IMG/VR virus record: IMGVR_UViG_3300047557_004034
Location: 81,699 to 145,698 of that record
From: a virus
Reading direction: 5' to 3' (one strand)
DNA length: 64,000 bases
Under the pieces are notes generated by a model. It saw only the letters and a list, made by a program, of their open reading frames with translations. It searched no databases and was not told where the DNA came from. The translations under genes and the position numbers were made by a program. Position 1 is the first letter of the stretch, and each line of letters opens with the position of its first letter. Shown here piece after piece: positions 1 to 10,571 of this stretch.

Positions 1-489
1 GGGGTCATTGTAGTTTTTTAATGTTTCGTAAAAGTATTCGAGAAAATTTTTTTTATATAGAAACGCTTGGGCACACAGCGCATTGGAAACTTTTCCGAAG
101 TGCTCGTCTAATCTTTCTATTCTTGCACCTTCCAAAGGTCTAGTACCCATACCAATTAAATCAAAGTATTCGTAGAACCTATCCCACTTTTCAAAAACTT
201 TGTCGAAGTCGGATTCTTGTGTACCATTCATTACTTTAATATCATCTTCGAATATTATTATCGACTCTAACCCTTCATCAAGTGCTATTTTTGCACAATT
301 CAAAAACGCTTGAGTTGCACCATAAACTCTCCATTCAGGGTCTTCGTAAATTACACCATCAATATACTCATATCCATCGAATCCGTATTTTTTTAATACA
401 AGTTCCGTTTCGTATTTTCTATCCATCCTATAAGGTAAATTTATTACAAATCCCTTATCGGCAATTTTCTTTCCTTTATAAGAAACCAT
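1..489 (-). CDS. GT25-like glycosyltransferase (partial, runs off window start)
   Basis: The frame is open from ATG at 487-489 to the window edge, so about 163 N-terminal residues are seen and the C-terminus is missing. The protein shows a VINLPYRMDR opening, a central ATQAFLNCAKIAL helix and an IIIFEDD motif. This arrangement fits family GT25, which includes LPS galactosyltransferases and collagen galactosyltransferases; EDD is the expected nucleotide-sugar/metal site. The usual GCxxSH segment is replaced by GATQAF, so the family call is by resemblance. The start overlaps the stop of the upstream GT60-like gene (TGATG), suggesting translational coupling. Its place downstream of a collagen-like gene makes virion decoration a plausible role, which is inference. 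Confidence 0.65.
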   Translation of the reverse strand, partial: MVSYKGKKIADKGFVINLPYRMDRKYETELVLKKYGFDGYEYIDGVIYEDPEWRVYGATQAFLNCAKIALDEGLESIIIFEDDIKVMNGTQESDFDKVFEKWDRFYEYFDLIGMGTRPLEGARIERLDEHFGKVSNALCAQAFLYKKNFLEYFYETLKNYNDP

Positions 490-1763
490 CAACTGACAGC
501 ATTATGATTTAACTGACCTGTTAATCTATCACACCAACCTTTAGATTCTGAGTGAGGCCATACAACCCAATACTTTGGTAATTCTTGTGTTGGGAATTCT
601 CTCCATACCTTGCAATATCCATCAGGGTCTCTCATAAATCCTGCAATCTCATTTTTGTCGGCGTCTTTTCTAAAGATAGTTTCATCCTTATCATCGTGGA
701 AGGCAACAACCCAAAAATCATAATCTTTTTCAGGTACTTGACTGTATGAAACATCAATACAGTGTTTGAATATTTTTGTGAAATCCGCTTTCCATTCCTC
801 TTCTGTTTCGTAGTTATACGGGTTTGGTGGATAGTTTTTATCCAATGTATATTTTTGAATAGAACGTCTTTCGAATAATATTCCTGAATATTTTTCAAAA
901 TCTTTTAAAGTTCTAACTGAGCCAAAACCGAACTCACCATCGTGACCTTCTTGAGTTAATCCATCCATACCGAATAACTTTCTATTCAAAAGATGTGAAT
1001 GTTGGTTTTTCTTAACCCATTCTTTGTCATCATCCCATTGCTTTGTTCTACCCTTTCTTGTATATTCATGATATACAACAGGAACATGTGGATGGAACAA
1101 GTCATAACCCCAAGTGTAAGCTCTCGCAGCAATTGAAATTTCTTCTCCGTGGAAATAGTATTCAGGATTGTGTTGAACTTCTTTTGAAAACTCACCGAGT
1201 GTAAAACAGAAGTGAGCAGAATAGAATCTCGCAGTTACAGGTTTTTTCAACTCTCTCCATCTTGGAATTGTTTCAGGTAAAAAGAAGATTGCACCTTCAG
1301 GAATAAATCTATCAAACACCATTCTCCATGGGTCTTTTGCTCTTCCTGCTGGGTCATTATCAGGGTCAAAAGATGGTACATAACCCGTAAGTAGAGGTTT
1401 CATATATCCATCTTTTTGTAGACCCTTAATCATATTAATTAAAGTTTCATCCCAATTCTTTTCGAATCTCATGTGGGAATCTATTTGCATTGTATATTTT
1501 TCATCTTTATACAATTGTTGTACTAGATGTCTTGCCCAACATACACCTTTAGCTTCTTGGTATGGTATGTCAAGAATTCTGAATCTTTTATCATCTCTCC
1601 ATTCATCTAAATTATCAAACCCGTCTGTTTCAGCATATTGTCTTGCAATACCTATCACTAAGTTTTTTGGATTTTTTGCATTTGCCAACATATCTTTTAT
1701 CGTTGGGACAAGTTGTGGGTCTCTGTAAGACGCAATCTGAATGAATATTTTATTATTTGCCAT
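489..1763 (-). CDS. GT60-like polypeptide GlcNAc-transferase
   Basis: This is a 424-residue protein whose N-terminus (IFIQIASYRDPQLVPTI) and DSHMRF motif near residue 95 match the GT60 family. Known GT60 members transfer alpha-GlcNAc to hydroxyproline or Ser/Thr of polypeptides, using a DxH-type metal/sugar site. Further conserved-looking blocks are GVCWARHLVQ and FHGEEISIAARAYTWGYDLFHP. There is no signal peptide, so it should act in the cytoplasm of the infected cell. It lies just downstream of a Ser/Thr-rich collagen-like gene on the same strand, separated by a terminator. A role in O-glycosylating phage fibres is inferred from that neighbourhood and from family biochemistry. It could instead act on another acceptor. 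Confidence 0.75.
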   Translation of the reverse strand: MANNKIFIQIASYRDPQLVPTIKDMLANAKNPKNLVIGIARQYAETDGFDNLDEWRDDKRFRILDIPYQEAKGVCWARHLVQQLYKDEKYTMQIDSHMRFEKNWDETLINMIKGLQKDGYMKPLLTGYVPSFDPDNDPAGRAKDPWRMVFDRFIPEGAIFFLPETIPRWRELKKPVTARFYSAHFCFTLGEFSKEVQHNPEYYFHGEEISIAARAYTWGYDLFHPHVPVVYHEYTRKGRTKQWDDDKEWVKKNQHSHLLNRKLFGMDGLTQEGHDGEFGFGSVRTLKDFEKYSGILFERRSIQKYTLDKNYPPNPYNYETEEEWKADFTKIFKHCIDVSYSQVPEKDYDFWVVAFHDDKDETIFRKDADKNEIAGFMRDPDGYCKVWREFPTQELPKYWVVWPHSESKGWCDRLTGQLNHNAVS

Positions 1764-1780
1764 GTTCTTTTTTCAGGAAA

Positions 1781-1812
1781 AATAAAAAACCCTCTACAAA
1801 AGTAGAGGGTTT
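1781..1812 (-). terminator. Rho-independent terminator after the collagen-like gene
   Basis: An 11-bp perfect stem (AAACCCTCTAC / GTAGAGGGTTT, 1787-1812) with a 4-nt loop is followed, in minus-strand direction, by a T-rich run. It lies between the stop of the collagen-like gene (1839) and the start of the GT60-like gene (1763). The glycosyltransferase is therefore read either by read-through or from its own weak promoter. Confidence 0.85.
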
Positions 1813-1838
1813 ACATAAAATATGTTTTATCTGTTGTT

Positions 1839-4157
1839 TTAATAAATCTTATTCAATACAAAAATGTCAGAATATATCGAGTTGTTATTACTGTTACTAC
1901 CCCACTGAGCGGTAACCGATAACGTATTATTAACTGTTGTGTCAAATGTTGTATTATTAACTGTATTGAATGAAAATCCTTCAACCGTACCATTATTTGT
2001 TTTACTATAAGTAAATCTTCCCAAAGATACAATATCCGCGACTCCGGCAACTCCAATATTTCTTATGGTAAAGTTTATTGTGAAAGTCCATATGTCGTTG
2101 GTTATAGTTGTAAGAGCCTGAGCACCACTGTCTAATAAAACAACAGAACCTGTTTTCACTCTAAGTCTCAAAGTTTCATTGTTTCCTGCACTTAGCACGC
2201 CACCAAAGTCTACTCTGAAACTATCTCCAATTTGAAATTGATTAGCAAGAACACTAAGTGTTCCAACACCCCCATCAATAAGTGAGTTCTCAACTGTTGT
2301 TGCACTTACCACCGTACTATTTCCTGTCTGTGCAAATAATCCGTAAACAACTGGAAGTGGAAATACTGGAGATGTACCACTTGTACCTGATGAACCTGCC
2401 GTTCCTGAACTACCACTTGTACCTGAACTTCCGTCTATTCCACTTGTTCCTGAAGAACCATCTGAACCTGATGTTCCTGAACTTCCGCTAGTTCCTGATG
2501 AACCACTTGTGCCGGAACTTCCTGATGTACCAGAACTACCACTTGTTCCTGAAGAACCATCTGAACCTGATGTTCCTGAACTTCCGCTTGTACCTGAAGA
2601 ACCATCTGAACCTGATGTTCCTGAACTTCCGCTTGTACCTGAAGAACCACTTGTGCCAGAACTTCCGCTAGTTCCTGAAGAACCACTTGTGCCAGAACTT
2701 CCGCTAGTTCCTGAAGAACCAGAGGTTCCTGAACTACCTGATGTTCCACTCGAACCAGAACTTCCACTTGTTCCTGAAGAACCTGATGTTCCACTAGAAC
2801 CTGAAGAACCGCTTGTACCTGAACTTCCATCTATTCCGCTTGTTCCTGAAGAACCAGACGTACCTGAGCTTCCATTACCACCCGCAGCACCTTCCAAATT
2901 GATAGTCCATGCCGAGAATTGACCACCACCAATTATATTTGTAACATCAACCACCATATCACCATTAGAAGAGTTGTAACTAACAACCATTCCTATCATA
3001 TGATTAGATAAATCATATGCAATTATCACATCTTGAGCAATACTGTATCCCAAATTAGTTCCAACCACAAATGTACCAGTACTACCTGTTTGGATAGTTA
3101 AAAGTGTGGATGAAGTCGTTCTATATAAATCACCTGAAAATCCTGAGGTTCCACTTGACCCTGAAGTACCAGAAGAACCACTACTACCGCTAGAACCTGA
3201 ACTACCGTCAGTCCCTGATGAGCCAGATGTTCCACTTGACCCTGAAGTACCAGAAGAACCACTTGTTCCTGAACTACCATCAGTTCCTGATGAGCCAGAT
3301 GTTCCACTCGAGCCTGATGTACCAGAACTTCCCGAAGAACCATCCGAACCACTAGTTCCTGAAGAACCTGAACTACCGTCAGTACCTGATGTTCCAGAGC
3401 TTCCTGAAGAACCCGATGTTCCTGAACTACCGTCAGTACCTGATGTTCCAGAGCTTCCTGAAGAACCCGATGTTCCTGAACTACCTGAAGTACCATTAAG
3501 AACAAAAGATACCGCATATGTTTTTCCTAAAGTCCAAAGACCCGCACCATAAACTGCCGGTACACCACTACAAGTAACATTATATTGACCGTTATTTCCG
3601 GGGTCTGTGTAAGTTACAGATGAGATTCTGTATAATCCAATTACACTTGAGTCGTCAACCTGCACAACTTGCAAGTATGGTGTAATTCCATTGGCAATTG
3701 CATTATTGATTGTATCCCAAAATCCTTCTGAGTTGTTAGCAATGCTTCCATAAGAGAATTTGAAACTTCCCGTATTCAATAAACCAGAATTACAGCATGA
3801 GCTAAAGTACGTAAACCCTGAAGGGTTTGCTCCTGCAGTATCTTGTAATATCCATCGTAATGTTGCTGCTCCATCTATCCCTGATAGTCCACTTGTTCCT
3901 GATGAACCATCACTGCCGCTAGTCCCCGAAGAACCTGAGCTTCCTGATGAACCGTCAGAACCGCTAGTCCCCGAAGAACCCGAACTACCACTTGTACCTG
4001 AACTTCCAGTTCCACCTGAAAACTGTTCAGTCAAAGACGAAAAAAATATTGAGTTTGTGACACCTGATGGGTCTATGTCATAATTCACAATTACCATCAA
4101 GGATTCAGGTTGTCCTGAAGTTGCTAATGGTAATTGAGATATTGGTAAATTTGGCAT
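1839..4157 (-). CDS. Collagen-like Gly-X-Y repeat virion fibre protein
   Basis: This 772-residue protein starts with a short N-terminal domain (MPNLPISQLPLATSGQ), of a type common at the virion-attached end of phage fibres. Three Gly-X-Y arrays follow, built from GSS, GTS, GSD and GTD triplets. They are separated by globular segments of about 110 and 80 residues. A beta-rich C-terminal domain of about 150 residues (VYGLFAQTGNSTVVS to the end) could be a trimerisation or receptor-binding head. Proline is nearly absent from the repeats, unlike animal collagen, while Ser/Thr fill about two thirds of positions, giving many possible O-glycosylation sites. A TATTTATA motif lies 12 nt before the ATG and a terminator follows the stop. 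Function as a tail or head fibre is inferred. Confidence 0.75.
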   Translation of the reverse strand: MPNLPISQLPLATSGQPESLMVIVNYDIDPSGVTNSIFFSSLTEQFSGGTGSSGTSGSSGSSGTSGSDGSSGSSGSSGTSGSDGSSGTSGLSGIDGAATLRWILQDTAGANPSGFTYFSSCCNSGLLNTGSFKFSYGSIANNSEGFWDTINNAIANGITPYLQVVQVDDSSVIGLYRISSVTYTDPGNNGQYNVTCSGVPAVYGAGLWTLGKTYAVSFVLNGTSGSSGTSGSSGSSGTSGTDGSSGTSGSSGSSGTSGTDGSSGSSGTSGSDGSSGSSGTSGSSGTSGSSGTDGSSGTSGSSGTSGSSGTSGSSGTDGSSGSSGSSGSSGTSGSSGTSGFSGDLYRTTSSTLLTIQTGSTGTFVVGTNLGYSIAQDVIIAYDLSNHMIGMVVSYNSSNGDMVVDVTNIIGGGQFSAWTINLEGAAGGNGSSGTSGSSGTSGIDGSSGTSGSSGSSGTSGSSGTSGSSGSSGTSGSSGTSGSSGTSGSSGTSGSSGTSGSSGTSGSSGTSGSSGTSGSDGSSGTSGSSGTSGSDGSSGTSGSSGTSGSSGTSGSSGTSGSSGTSGSDGSSGTSGIDGSSGTSGSSGTAGSSGTSGTSPVFPLPVVYGLFAQTGNSTVVSATTVENSLIDGGVGTLSVLANQFQIGDSFRVDFGGVLSAGNNETLRLRVKTGSVVLLDSGAQALTTITNDIWTFTINFTIRNIGVAGVADIVSLGRFTYSKTNNGTVEGFSFNTVNNTTFDTTVNNTLSVTAQWGSNSNNNSIYSDIFVLNKIY
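2371..2880 (-). repeat. Gly-X-Y coding repeat array 3 (longest)
   Basis: Tandem 9- and 18-nt units encode GSSGTS-type triplets on the minus strand. Synonymous variation between units shows the protein pattern is maintained rather than being a fresh DNA expansion. Arrays of this kind can change length by slippage or recombination. Confidence 0.85.
3142..3500 (-). repeat. Gly-X-Y coding repeat array 2
   Basis: This is a second collagen-like array in the same gene. It has longer near-identical blocks, including a unit of about 54 nt repeated side by side around 3370-3480, pointing to recent internal duplication. Confidence 0.8.
3883..4015 (-). repeat. Gly-X-Y coding repeat array 1 (N-terminal)
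   Basis: This is the shortest of the three arrays, encoding about 40 residues of Gly-Ser/Thr-Ser/Asp triplets directly after the N-terminal domain. Confidence 0.8.
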
Positions 4158-4169
4158 TTTCTTTTATTT

Positions 4170-4177
4170 TATAAATA
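4170..4177 (-). promoter_or_regulatory. Candidate late promoter motif (sense TATTTATA)
   Basis: The octamer lies 12 nt before the ATG of the collagen-like fibre gene, in the gap after the large fibre gene. Confidence 0.5.
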
Positions 4178-4182
4178 TGTTT

Positions 4183-7100
4183 TTATAGTCCGTATTTGGA
4201 TTTATCTGCATTGAAGTTTTGTAATACTTCCGAACCTGATAATGATTTACTATACATTCTCACAACACCCATTCTACCATTCAACCATTGAGAGAATTGT
4301 CCCCCGTTAAATGAACCCAAATACAAAGGTGATGTTGTGTTTTTAATGCTTGCAAATGAATGTGAATTACTTCCAATCAAATTACCGTTTATGTAAAGTG
4401 CGATTGAATTACTTGCAACATTTGTCCACACACCTACAACTTGGTACCACGTATTGATACTCAAACCAGTAAGTGGTGATGTTACTGAGGTTACTCCTCC
4501 ATTACCTACTTCCATAAAAGTATTACTATTAGCAACTGTTCTTAAACCGTAACCCCAATCCGCAGAGGCTCCACCATCAGTTTTCGCTATTAGTATTCTG
4601 CTTGCACCCGCAATTACCGAATGATTTACCCAAAACTCAATAGACCAATCACTGCTACCTGGTTCTAATAAAGCATTGTCGGCAACACTTATTTGTGATG
4701 ACGTACCATTAAATGTAAAGTATGGAGATGTAAATGTAATGTTAGACATTGTTCCATTCAAACCATTACTTGATAAATCATTTATCACGGTTCCACTACC
4801 AGAATAACTTGAAGGGTTACTTGGGTCATAATATAACACAAGGTTACTTGTTACAGGTTGTCCTGGTGTAGAACTTGGTGTTGGTGAAGATGTTGTTGTG
4901 TTAGTTGGAGTATTAGTTGCGGTCACGGTTGGTGTTGAGGTACTTGTTGGAGTTGGTGATATTGTGTTTGTTGGTGTTATTGACGGTGTTGGTGTGATAG
5001 TGGGGGTTTCAGTATTTGTAGGTGTATTAGTTGCAGTCGGTGTCATTTCGATAAAACTTGGAGATAAGAAATCATACATTTGACCTATTTCAGAAAAATT
5101 CAATTTTCTATTGTAAAAATATAAATTCGCCAAATATCCGAATGATTGTCCTGCCAGAAGGTTATTACCCCACATCACGTGAGTATCTCCTCCGGCTCCA
5201 AAAGCAACAGAACCAACTTGAGTTCCGTTTATGTAAAATACACTTGATGTATTATCTCCGACCACGGCATATTGTACCCAAACATCCTCATCTGCCGTAA
5301 TATTATATCCTGAATCTTGGAATGTGAAATTATAATAACCTAAATCATCAGTTCCAACTTGAACTAAGATTGGAAGATTGTTATTCGTTCTCAACAAGGA
5401 CCTCCATCCAGCAGAACTTGGGATTACTTTAGCCCATGTTACATATGTATATCCTGTTGTTGGTAAGGATGGTCCTGTACCAATAACTTGAATTGACTCT
5501 GTACCCGTACTACAATCAAAACATTTAATTCCATTAAGAGTTGTAAAAGTTGCACCTCCCGATAAAGTGTTATCAAACGAACCTGTTAAATCAAATACGG
5601 TAGTCCCTGACCCAGGGTAACTTTCAGTTTTATTAGCATCCAATTGCATAATAAGTCCTGAAGTTACGATATTAGGTGTCGGAGTTACGGTTGGGGTATT
5701 AGTTGGAGTTTCGGTTATTGTTGGTGTTATAGTTGGTGTAGGTGTTTCTGTTATTGTTGGAGTTAGAGTTGGTGTTTCACTTGGTGTGTTTGTTGGAGTT
5801 TCTGTTATCGTTGGTGTTGTTGTTGGAGTAGGTGTTTCAGTCTCAGTAGGAGTGTTAGTTGGAGTTTCGGTAGGAGTTTCAGTTACACTTGTTGTCGGTG
5901 TATTTGTTAATGTTGGAGTTGGTGTGAGAGTTTCACTTTCTGTTGGAGTCTGTGTAGGAGTTTCAGTTGTTGTTGGTGTAGGAGATGGTGACGAGGCTTG
6001 TATTAAAATACCAAAACCATCCTGTTGTAAAATCATAGAATAATTTTCCTGTAACAAGAAGTTGGAGTCAGGCATCGTTGGAGTTGGAGTTGGGGTATTT
6101 GTTGGTGTTTGTGTTGGAGTTACATTTGGACAAGGAATTATCGAGTCTATATAACCTGTGTTTCCAGTAACAATATAAACGTTTGTTCCATCAGAATAAT
6201 ATCCATCAGTAACATAAAAATATGGGTCCAAAGAATAATCTGAGTATATATGGTCTCCTACAACTAAAGATTCACTTGGAGATTGATAATAAGTTGTAGT
6301 TGATGCCGAACAAGAAGCATTTGGGTCTAAAAAATTATACCCTAACTGAAGAGTAGTTGGGTTATATATTGAAGGGTCAGGACAAGGTCCGACATAAGAA
6401 TAACGACCATCTCCCGATATAATTAACACGCTGTTGTAATCACCGCAAAAGTCATTACTCCAATCTTCGACTCCTGTCATTTGAATAGTGTTACCGGAAC
6501 AATCAGTAAATTCGAATGTAGGATTTTGTGGTCCAACATAAATAAAACGTATTATTGAACAAGATTCAAAAATTGTGGTGTGAGATGGTGTCACAGTTGG
6601 TGTCATAGTTGGTGTTTGAGTATTTGTTGGTGTTTGAGAAACTGGAATTAAAGTACAATCTATCAATCCTCCATTTTCATTCAATATTGCCCAATTATAA
6701 ACTATATCACCATCATAATAACTTATATCAATACCACCTATTGCAATTCTAGTATTTTGAAGTTGACCAATAAATAATACCCCTGTTGAAGAAATAATGC
6801 CATTATCGAAAGTATTATCGAAACTACCATTCGAATTCAATCTAATTATCTTATAAGAAGATACTCCCGAATAAGAAGTGAATTGTCCTGCCGCAAGTAT
6901 TTTACCATCAGTCTGTAAACCAATCGATAAAACTTGAGCATTAAATCCTGTTCCGTAGTTGAATGTGTTGTCAATTGTGGCGTCAACATTCAACCTTATA
7001 ATTCTATTTGCAGAAACACCTGAATATGTTGTAAATTGTGCACCTGCACAAATAATTTTACCATCAGGTTGTATTGCTAATTCACTGACTGTATTGTTGA

Positions 7101-9714
7101 ATCCGTTTGTTGTATTGAATGTGTTGTCGTAGCTACCGTTAGAATTAATTCTTACAATATGTTCCGCAACATTACCGTTATAATTTGTAAACGAACCTGC
7201 AACAATCAATTTACCATCAGATTGTCGTGCAATAGAGAAAACCGAATTATCAGGTAATCCATTCAAGAATGAATTATCTAAAGTTCCATTACTGTTTAAT
7301 CTACAGAAATAATTTACAGGATTTCCATCATAATTTGAAAACTGACCACCTACTAATATTTTATCATCAGGAAGTACGAGTAACGATGTAATTGTACCAT
7401 CAAATCCTGTACCTGTAATGAATGTTGCATCATAAGAACCGTTTGTATTCAATCTCACAATTCTTCCTGTTGGATTTCCGTCAAAAGAAGTGAAATTTCC
7501 ACCATAAACGAATTTACCATTGGATTGAGCTTCAAAATATGTTGGGTGTCCCCCAACAAATCCCGTACCCAAATTATAACTTGTATCTATATCTCCATTC
7601 AAGAAAAGTCTTACTAAACCTGGAGAGCTAGTACCACTAAAAGTATTGAAAGAACCTGCGACATATAGTCTATCACCATATTGGTCAATGTGGTTCACAT
7701 TACCATCGTTTGGTCCGTATTCTACACAAGCTTGAGAAGTACTTGGAGTAATAGTTACGGTAGGTGTAAATGTTGGTGTAATTGAAGTTGTTGGTGTAAT
7801 TGTAGGTGTAGGTGTGACCGTTGGTGTTGGAGTAGGTGTTGCTGTTGCGGGTACTGGTGGTTCTTCACATTTTAAACAGAATGGGTCTAATAACCCGTAT
7901 CTATTTTTCAAGAGTCTGAAGTTGTGTCTAACTTGACCAGCGTTCAATGGTTCAGAATACATTCTAAATGCGCTAATATCACCAATGAAACTACCACCAA
8001 AAAACTTTTCCAAACGAATGTGAGTTGTCAAGCCCGAATATTCAGTTTCATCTAAAATTTCTGTTGTTAAACACTCAGGGTCTTGTTGATAGGTCATGCC
8101 CGTTAAAGTCACGGGACAACCTGAAAGTGTTAAGTTATCGTGTAATCCTTGTGTTCCCCCACCCAAAGAAATATTATATGCAACACCCACTTGTGTTTCA
8201 CGAGCGGTGTTTAGAGGTCTTGGTATAATTTCTTCGAAGTTTTCAACAACCAAAAATAATTTACCATTGACGTAAAATCTAAAAGAACCTAATCTATCAT
8301 TTTTTTCATCTACCCATCTTTCAGTGATATTAACGACTTCGACTGTCGCTGGGTCATAAGGTATTTCTTGTGTTATTGGTGGTTCAATAAGACTAACACT
8401 ATTGTGAGCTGATGACGCAGTGAATACTGTTTTGACTATTTCACCCAACCCACCTTTATAAAGTAAGTCACAATCATCCCAATAGGTATATCTTTGGAAG
8501 ACTGCATCAATCTGAACCCATCTTTCTTCTTGACTATAAGTTGTTCCTGAACAATCATCAAAAATTCCTCTTGTTGAACACCATTCAGTTACACTTGTTC
8601 CGGTAGTGTAAGTTATTCCTGTAGAACAAACTCCGGTAGTTTCACAACCACCAGTTATTCTATAAGTTTTTACACACAACCTTGGACTACCTGTATCACC
8701 ACTGAGTCTCAAAGATAAAGCATTCGAAACACCATCATATAACGGGTTTAACTCAGGGATGGATGCATATGTAGTACAATTACAAGGACAATTTCCACAG
8801 GCACAATTCTGAGAAGTAACTCCAGATTGTTGATAAACATATCCACATGTTGATGCGGTATACCCTGTTTGAGAACAACCGCAAGTTTGTAGACAATTTA
8901 ATCCTTCTGTTACTCTTGTATAACCCGAATCAGTTATCGGTGAACCATTTGCATAATGATAAAATTTGTTTTCTGCTCTAGTTCCATAATAGAAGAAAAT
9001 ACCTTTGTTGTCAGGATACCTTTCATTCAAACCTACGCTCGTATCACCTGTCCATCTGTATCTTAACATGAACTCTGATGACCAACCTAAATTAAATCTT
9101 TCAGGTAAAACTTCATAATCATAACCAAATGACTTGTAAAATCCTTGGTAAAATCCTCCGTCGAATTTTATATAATTTCCGACAGCATTTGCATCATTAT
9201 CAATTGATAAATTATATGTGTAAGAATCGTCGTTATATATTCTATCAGAAGTAGTTGTGAACCCTGTGATTGGGTGCATCTTAAATCTTCTATCGTATTT
9301 GTATCTTGAAAATTTATCCGCAGTAGAAGTATATAATCCTGTATTTAATTCTATCGTTTCGCCTGAAAATCTTTTTACCAAACCATTATCCATCCCTGTC
9401 AGACCAACATCACACAATTCAGTTTTTGCAGAACAAACCAACAAATCGATTCCTAAAGGGTTCCAATAATTTTCTGAAACAATTACGTCACTATCAAAGT
9501 TACCACAATTGATACAATTAATAGTGTTTGGACTATTGATGTCAAAATTTAACGGCATCCTATTGCCGTCATCTTCACCTATTAAAAATGGTGAAAAAAT
9601 AACTTCTTCATCGTAATCACGTTCATCCGATGCCAATGAGATATCGGTAATTTCATTTAGAGGTTTAAGATATAACCTCTTGAACACATATTGATTTATA
9701 TTCTGATATGACAT
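4183..9714 (-). CDS. Giant mosaic fibre/adhesin: LamG-like domains, delta-60 repeats, Thr-Pro linkers
   Basis: This 1,843-residue protein is a string of domains joined by TPTxTPT linkers. Residues about 1-610 form a laminin-G/concanavalin-like region with a Cys-rich insert near 270-360. A linker at about 620-660 follows. Residues about 661-1020 hold repeated units of the type NxNGSxDxTF-GxGFN-I-QxDGKI-GGxFTxY, matching delta-60 (beta-propeller-like) repeats. Residues about 1043-1196 are a Cys-containing beta domain. A long linker at about 1240-1340 precedes a LamG-like domain (about 1348-1550), another linker, and a final LamG-like domain (about 1620-1843). LamG-like folds bind carbohydrate, so a host-surface-binding fibre is likely. 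No signal peptide is seen. The gene shares a 47-bp divergent promoter region with the gene at 9762. Confidence 0.75.
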   Translation of the reverse strand: MSYQNINQYVFKRLYLKPLNEITDISLASDERDYDEEVIFSPFLIGEDDGNRMPLNFDINSPNTINCINCGNFDSDVIVSENYWNPLGIDLLVCSAKTELCDVGLTGMDNGLVKRFSGETIELNTGLYTSTADKFSRYKYDRRFKMHPITGFTTTSDRIYNDDSYTYNLSIDNDANAVGNYIKFDGGFYQGFYKSFGYDYEVLPERFNLGWSSEFMLRYRWTGDTSVGLNERYPDNKGIFFYYGTRAENKFYHYANGSPITDSGYTRVTEGLNCLQTCGCSQTGYTASTCGYVYQQSGVTSQNCACGNCPCNCTTYASIPELNPLYDGVSNALSLRLSGDTGSPRLCVKTYRITGGCETTGVCSTGITYTTGTSVTEWCSTRGIFDDCSGTTYSQEERWVQIDAVFQRYTYWDDCDLLYKGGLGEIVKTVFTASSAHNSVSLIEPPITQEIPYDPATVEVVNITERWVDEKNDRLGSFRFYVNGKLFLVVENFEEIIPRPLNTARETQVGVAYNISLGGGTQGLHDNLTLSGCPVTLTGMTYQQDPECLTTEILDETEYSGLTTHIRLEKFFGGSFIGDISAFRMYSEPLNAGQVRHNFRLLKNRYGLLDPFCLKCEEPPVPATATPTPTPTVTPTPTITPTTSITPTFTPTVTITPSTSQACVEYGPNDGNVNHIDQYGDRLYVAGSFNTFSGTSSPGLVRLFLNGDIDTSYNLGTGFVGGHPTYFEAQSNGKFVYGGNFTSFDGNPTGRIVRLNTNGSYDATFITGTGFDGTITSLLVLPDDKILVGGQFSNYDGNPVNYFCRLNSNGTLDNSFLNGLPDNSVFSIARQSDGKLIVAGSFTNYNGNVAEHIVRINSNGSYDNTFNTTNGFNNTVSELAIQPDGKIICAGAQFTTYSGVSANRIIRLNVDATIDNTFNYGTGFNAQVLSIGLQTDGKILAAGQFTSYSGVSSYKIIRLNSNGSFDNTFDNGIISSTGVLFIGQLQNTRIAIGGIDISYYDGDIVYNWAILNENGGLIDCTLIPVSQTPTNTQTPTMTPTVTPSHTTIFESCSIIRFIYVGPQNPTFEFTDCSGNTIQMTGVEDWSNDFCGDYNSVLIISGDGRYSYVGPCPDPSIYNPTTLQLGYNFLDPNASCSASTTTYYQSPSESLVVGDHIYSDYSLDPYFYVTDGYYSDGTNVYIVTGNTGYIDSIIPCPNVTPTQTPTNTPTPTPTMPDSNFLLQENYSMILQQDGFGILIQASSPSPTPTTTETPTQTPTESETLTPTPTLTNTPTTSVTETPTETPTNTPTETETPTPTTTPTITETPTNTPSETPTLTPTITETPTPTITPTITETPTNTPTVTPTPNIVTSGLIMQLDANKTESYPGSGTTVFDLTGSFDNTLSGGATFTTLNGIKCFDCSTGTESIQVIGTGPSLPTTGYTYVTWAKVIPSSAGWRSLLRTNNNLPILVQVGTDDLGYYNFTFQDSGYNITADEDVWVQYAVVGDNTSSVFYINGTQVGSVAFGAGGDTHVMWGNNLLAGQSFGYLANLYFYNRKLNFSEIGQMYDFLSPSFIEMTPTATNTPTNTETPTITPTPSITPTNTISPTPTSTSTPTVTATNTPTNTTTSSPTPSSTPGQPVTSNLVLYYDPSNPSSYSGSGTVINDLSSNGLNGTMSNITFTSPYFTFNGTSSQISVADNALLEPGSSDWSIEFWVNHSVIAGASRILIAKTDGGASADWGYGLRTVANSNTFMEVGNGGVTSVTSPLTGLSINTWYQVVGVWTNVASNSIALYINGNLIGSNSHSFASIKNTTSPLYLGSFNGGQFSQWLNGRMGVVRMYSKSLSGSEVLQNFNADKSKYGL
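4865..5050 (-). repeat. Thr-Pro linker coding repeat
   Basis: Short degenerate units encode TPT/TPS/ITPT between two LamG-like domains of the giant fibre. The same unit type recurs in four other linkers of this gene and in the gene at 50815-51723. Confidence 0.75.
5680..5990 (-). repeat. Long Thr-Pro/Glu linker coding repeat
   Basis: This is the longest linker of the giant fibre, about 100 residues of TETPTxTPT type. It is extended, probably stiff and rich in possible O-glycosylation sites. Confidence 0.75.
7735..7855 (-). repeat. Thr-Pro linker before delta-60 repeats
   Basis: About 40 codons of TPTPTVTPT type separate the N-terminal LamG-like/Cys-rich region from the delta-60 propeller region. 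Two shorter linkers of the same type lie near 6590-6650 and 6070-6120. Confidence 0.7.
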
Positions 9715-9723
9715 AATCTATAG

Positions 9724-9731
9724 AATAAATA
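9724..9731 (-). promoter_or_regulatory. Candidate late promoter motif (sense TATTTATT), divergent pair
   Basis: The octamer is 9 nt before the ATG of the giant fibre gene. With the plus-strand octamer at 9745-9752 it forms an imperfect inverted repeat that fills the intergenic gap. Confidence 0.5.
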
Positions 9732-9744
9732 CACTTTGTGTGTG

Positions 9745-9752
9745 TATTTATA
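9745..9752 (+). promoter_or_regulatory. Candidate late promoter motif (sense TATTTATA), divergent pair
   Basis: The octamer is 9 nt before the ATG at 9762, the same spacing as its minus-strand partner at 9724-9731. Confidence 0.5.
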
Positions 9753-9761
9753 GTAAAAAAG

Positions 9762-10571
9762 ATGATTAGTATAGATAAAGAATATTTTTCAAACCCTTAC
9801 TATTTTTTGCTAAGGGAGAAAGGAGAACACTATTCACTTTATTTCTCTTCAGAAAAAACATTGACTGAAGCAAGGAAAAAGGATAAAGTGATTAAAATAC
9901 CAAAAGATAAGTTGAAGAAGGTTGAGAAATATTTGGAAAAATTACTGAAACAGGATGAAAAAAAATCTACCGAAGAAATGAATGGTGAGATTGAAGAGTT
10001 GGTAAATGCTGACGGTAACATGATGAATTCAAAAATTCCAATTTTAGACCCAAGATTACATCCGAGAAAAACTATGGACCAATCAATTGCAATGGCAAGA
10101 CAAACAAATGACCCTGTAATTAGAGGTTATAGAAATTATTATGGTTACGGTATGGGTGAAGCGGATATGTCTAAAGCATTTGGGTATGAGGAAACAAAAG
10201 ATTTAGATGGTGAGGAGACTTATGAATATTATAAAGATGAATTAGAAATGGAACCAGAAGAAGCAAAAGAAAGAACAAAACAACAAGGAAAAGACCCTTC
10301 AGGTAAAAAAGACGAAAAATCACCATACTACGATGAGAAAGGATTTGTTACGAAGGCAACAATATCTGAAATTCAAAAACAAAAAATGATTAAAGTTTTA
10401 GAAGACATGCTCACAAGAAAAAAAGATACAGGTAAAAGTGATTTGTCAACAAAAGAAAATGAAGAAGAACTTCCTCTTTTGGTTAGAAGAAATTTAAAAT
10501 CACTTTTGAAGAATATTGATAAACACGGGATTTCAAAGGAGCAAATTATAAAACAAATAAAGGGTGAATAA
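9762..10571 (+). CDS. Hypothetical charged protein, probably virion-associated
   Basis: The ATG at 9762 (MISIDKEYF) is preferred over an upstream GTG because the candidate promoter octamer ends at 9752. The 269-residue protein is rich in Lys/Glu. It has a central Tyr/Gly stretch (RGYRNYYGYGMGEADMS) and a C-terminal helical part, and no recognised domain. It is the first gene of a tightly spaced plus-strand group and overlaps the next gene by 8 nt. Its late-type upstream motif suggests a structural or assembly role, which is inference only. Confidence 0.7.
   Translation: MISIDKEYFSNPYYFLLREKGEHYSLYFSSEKTLTEARKKDKVIKIPKDKLKKVEKYLEKLLKQDEKKSTEEMNGEIEELVNADGNMMNSKIPILDPRLHPRKTMDQSIAMARQTNDPVIRGYRNYYGYGMGEADMSKAFGYEETKDLDGEETYEYYKDELEMEPEEAKERTKQQGKDPSGKKDEKSPYYDEKGFVTKATISEIQKQKMIKVLEDMLTRKKDTGKSDLSTKENEEELPLLVRRNLKSLLKNIDKHGISKEQIIKQIKGE

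Noticed and set aside
2509-4083. Long plus-strand frames with PELPLVPEEP-type repeats
   Set aside because: They are the antisense reading of the Gly-X-Y collagen-like repeats and lack credible starts or upstream signals.
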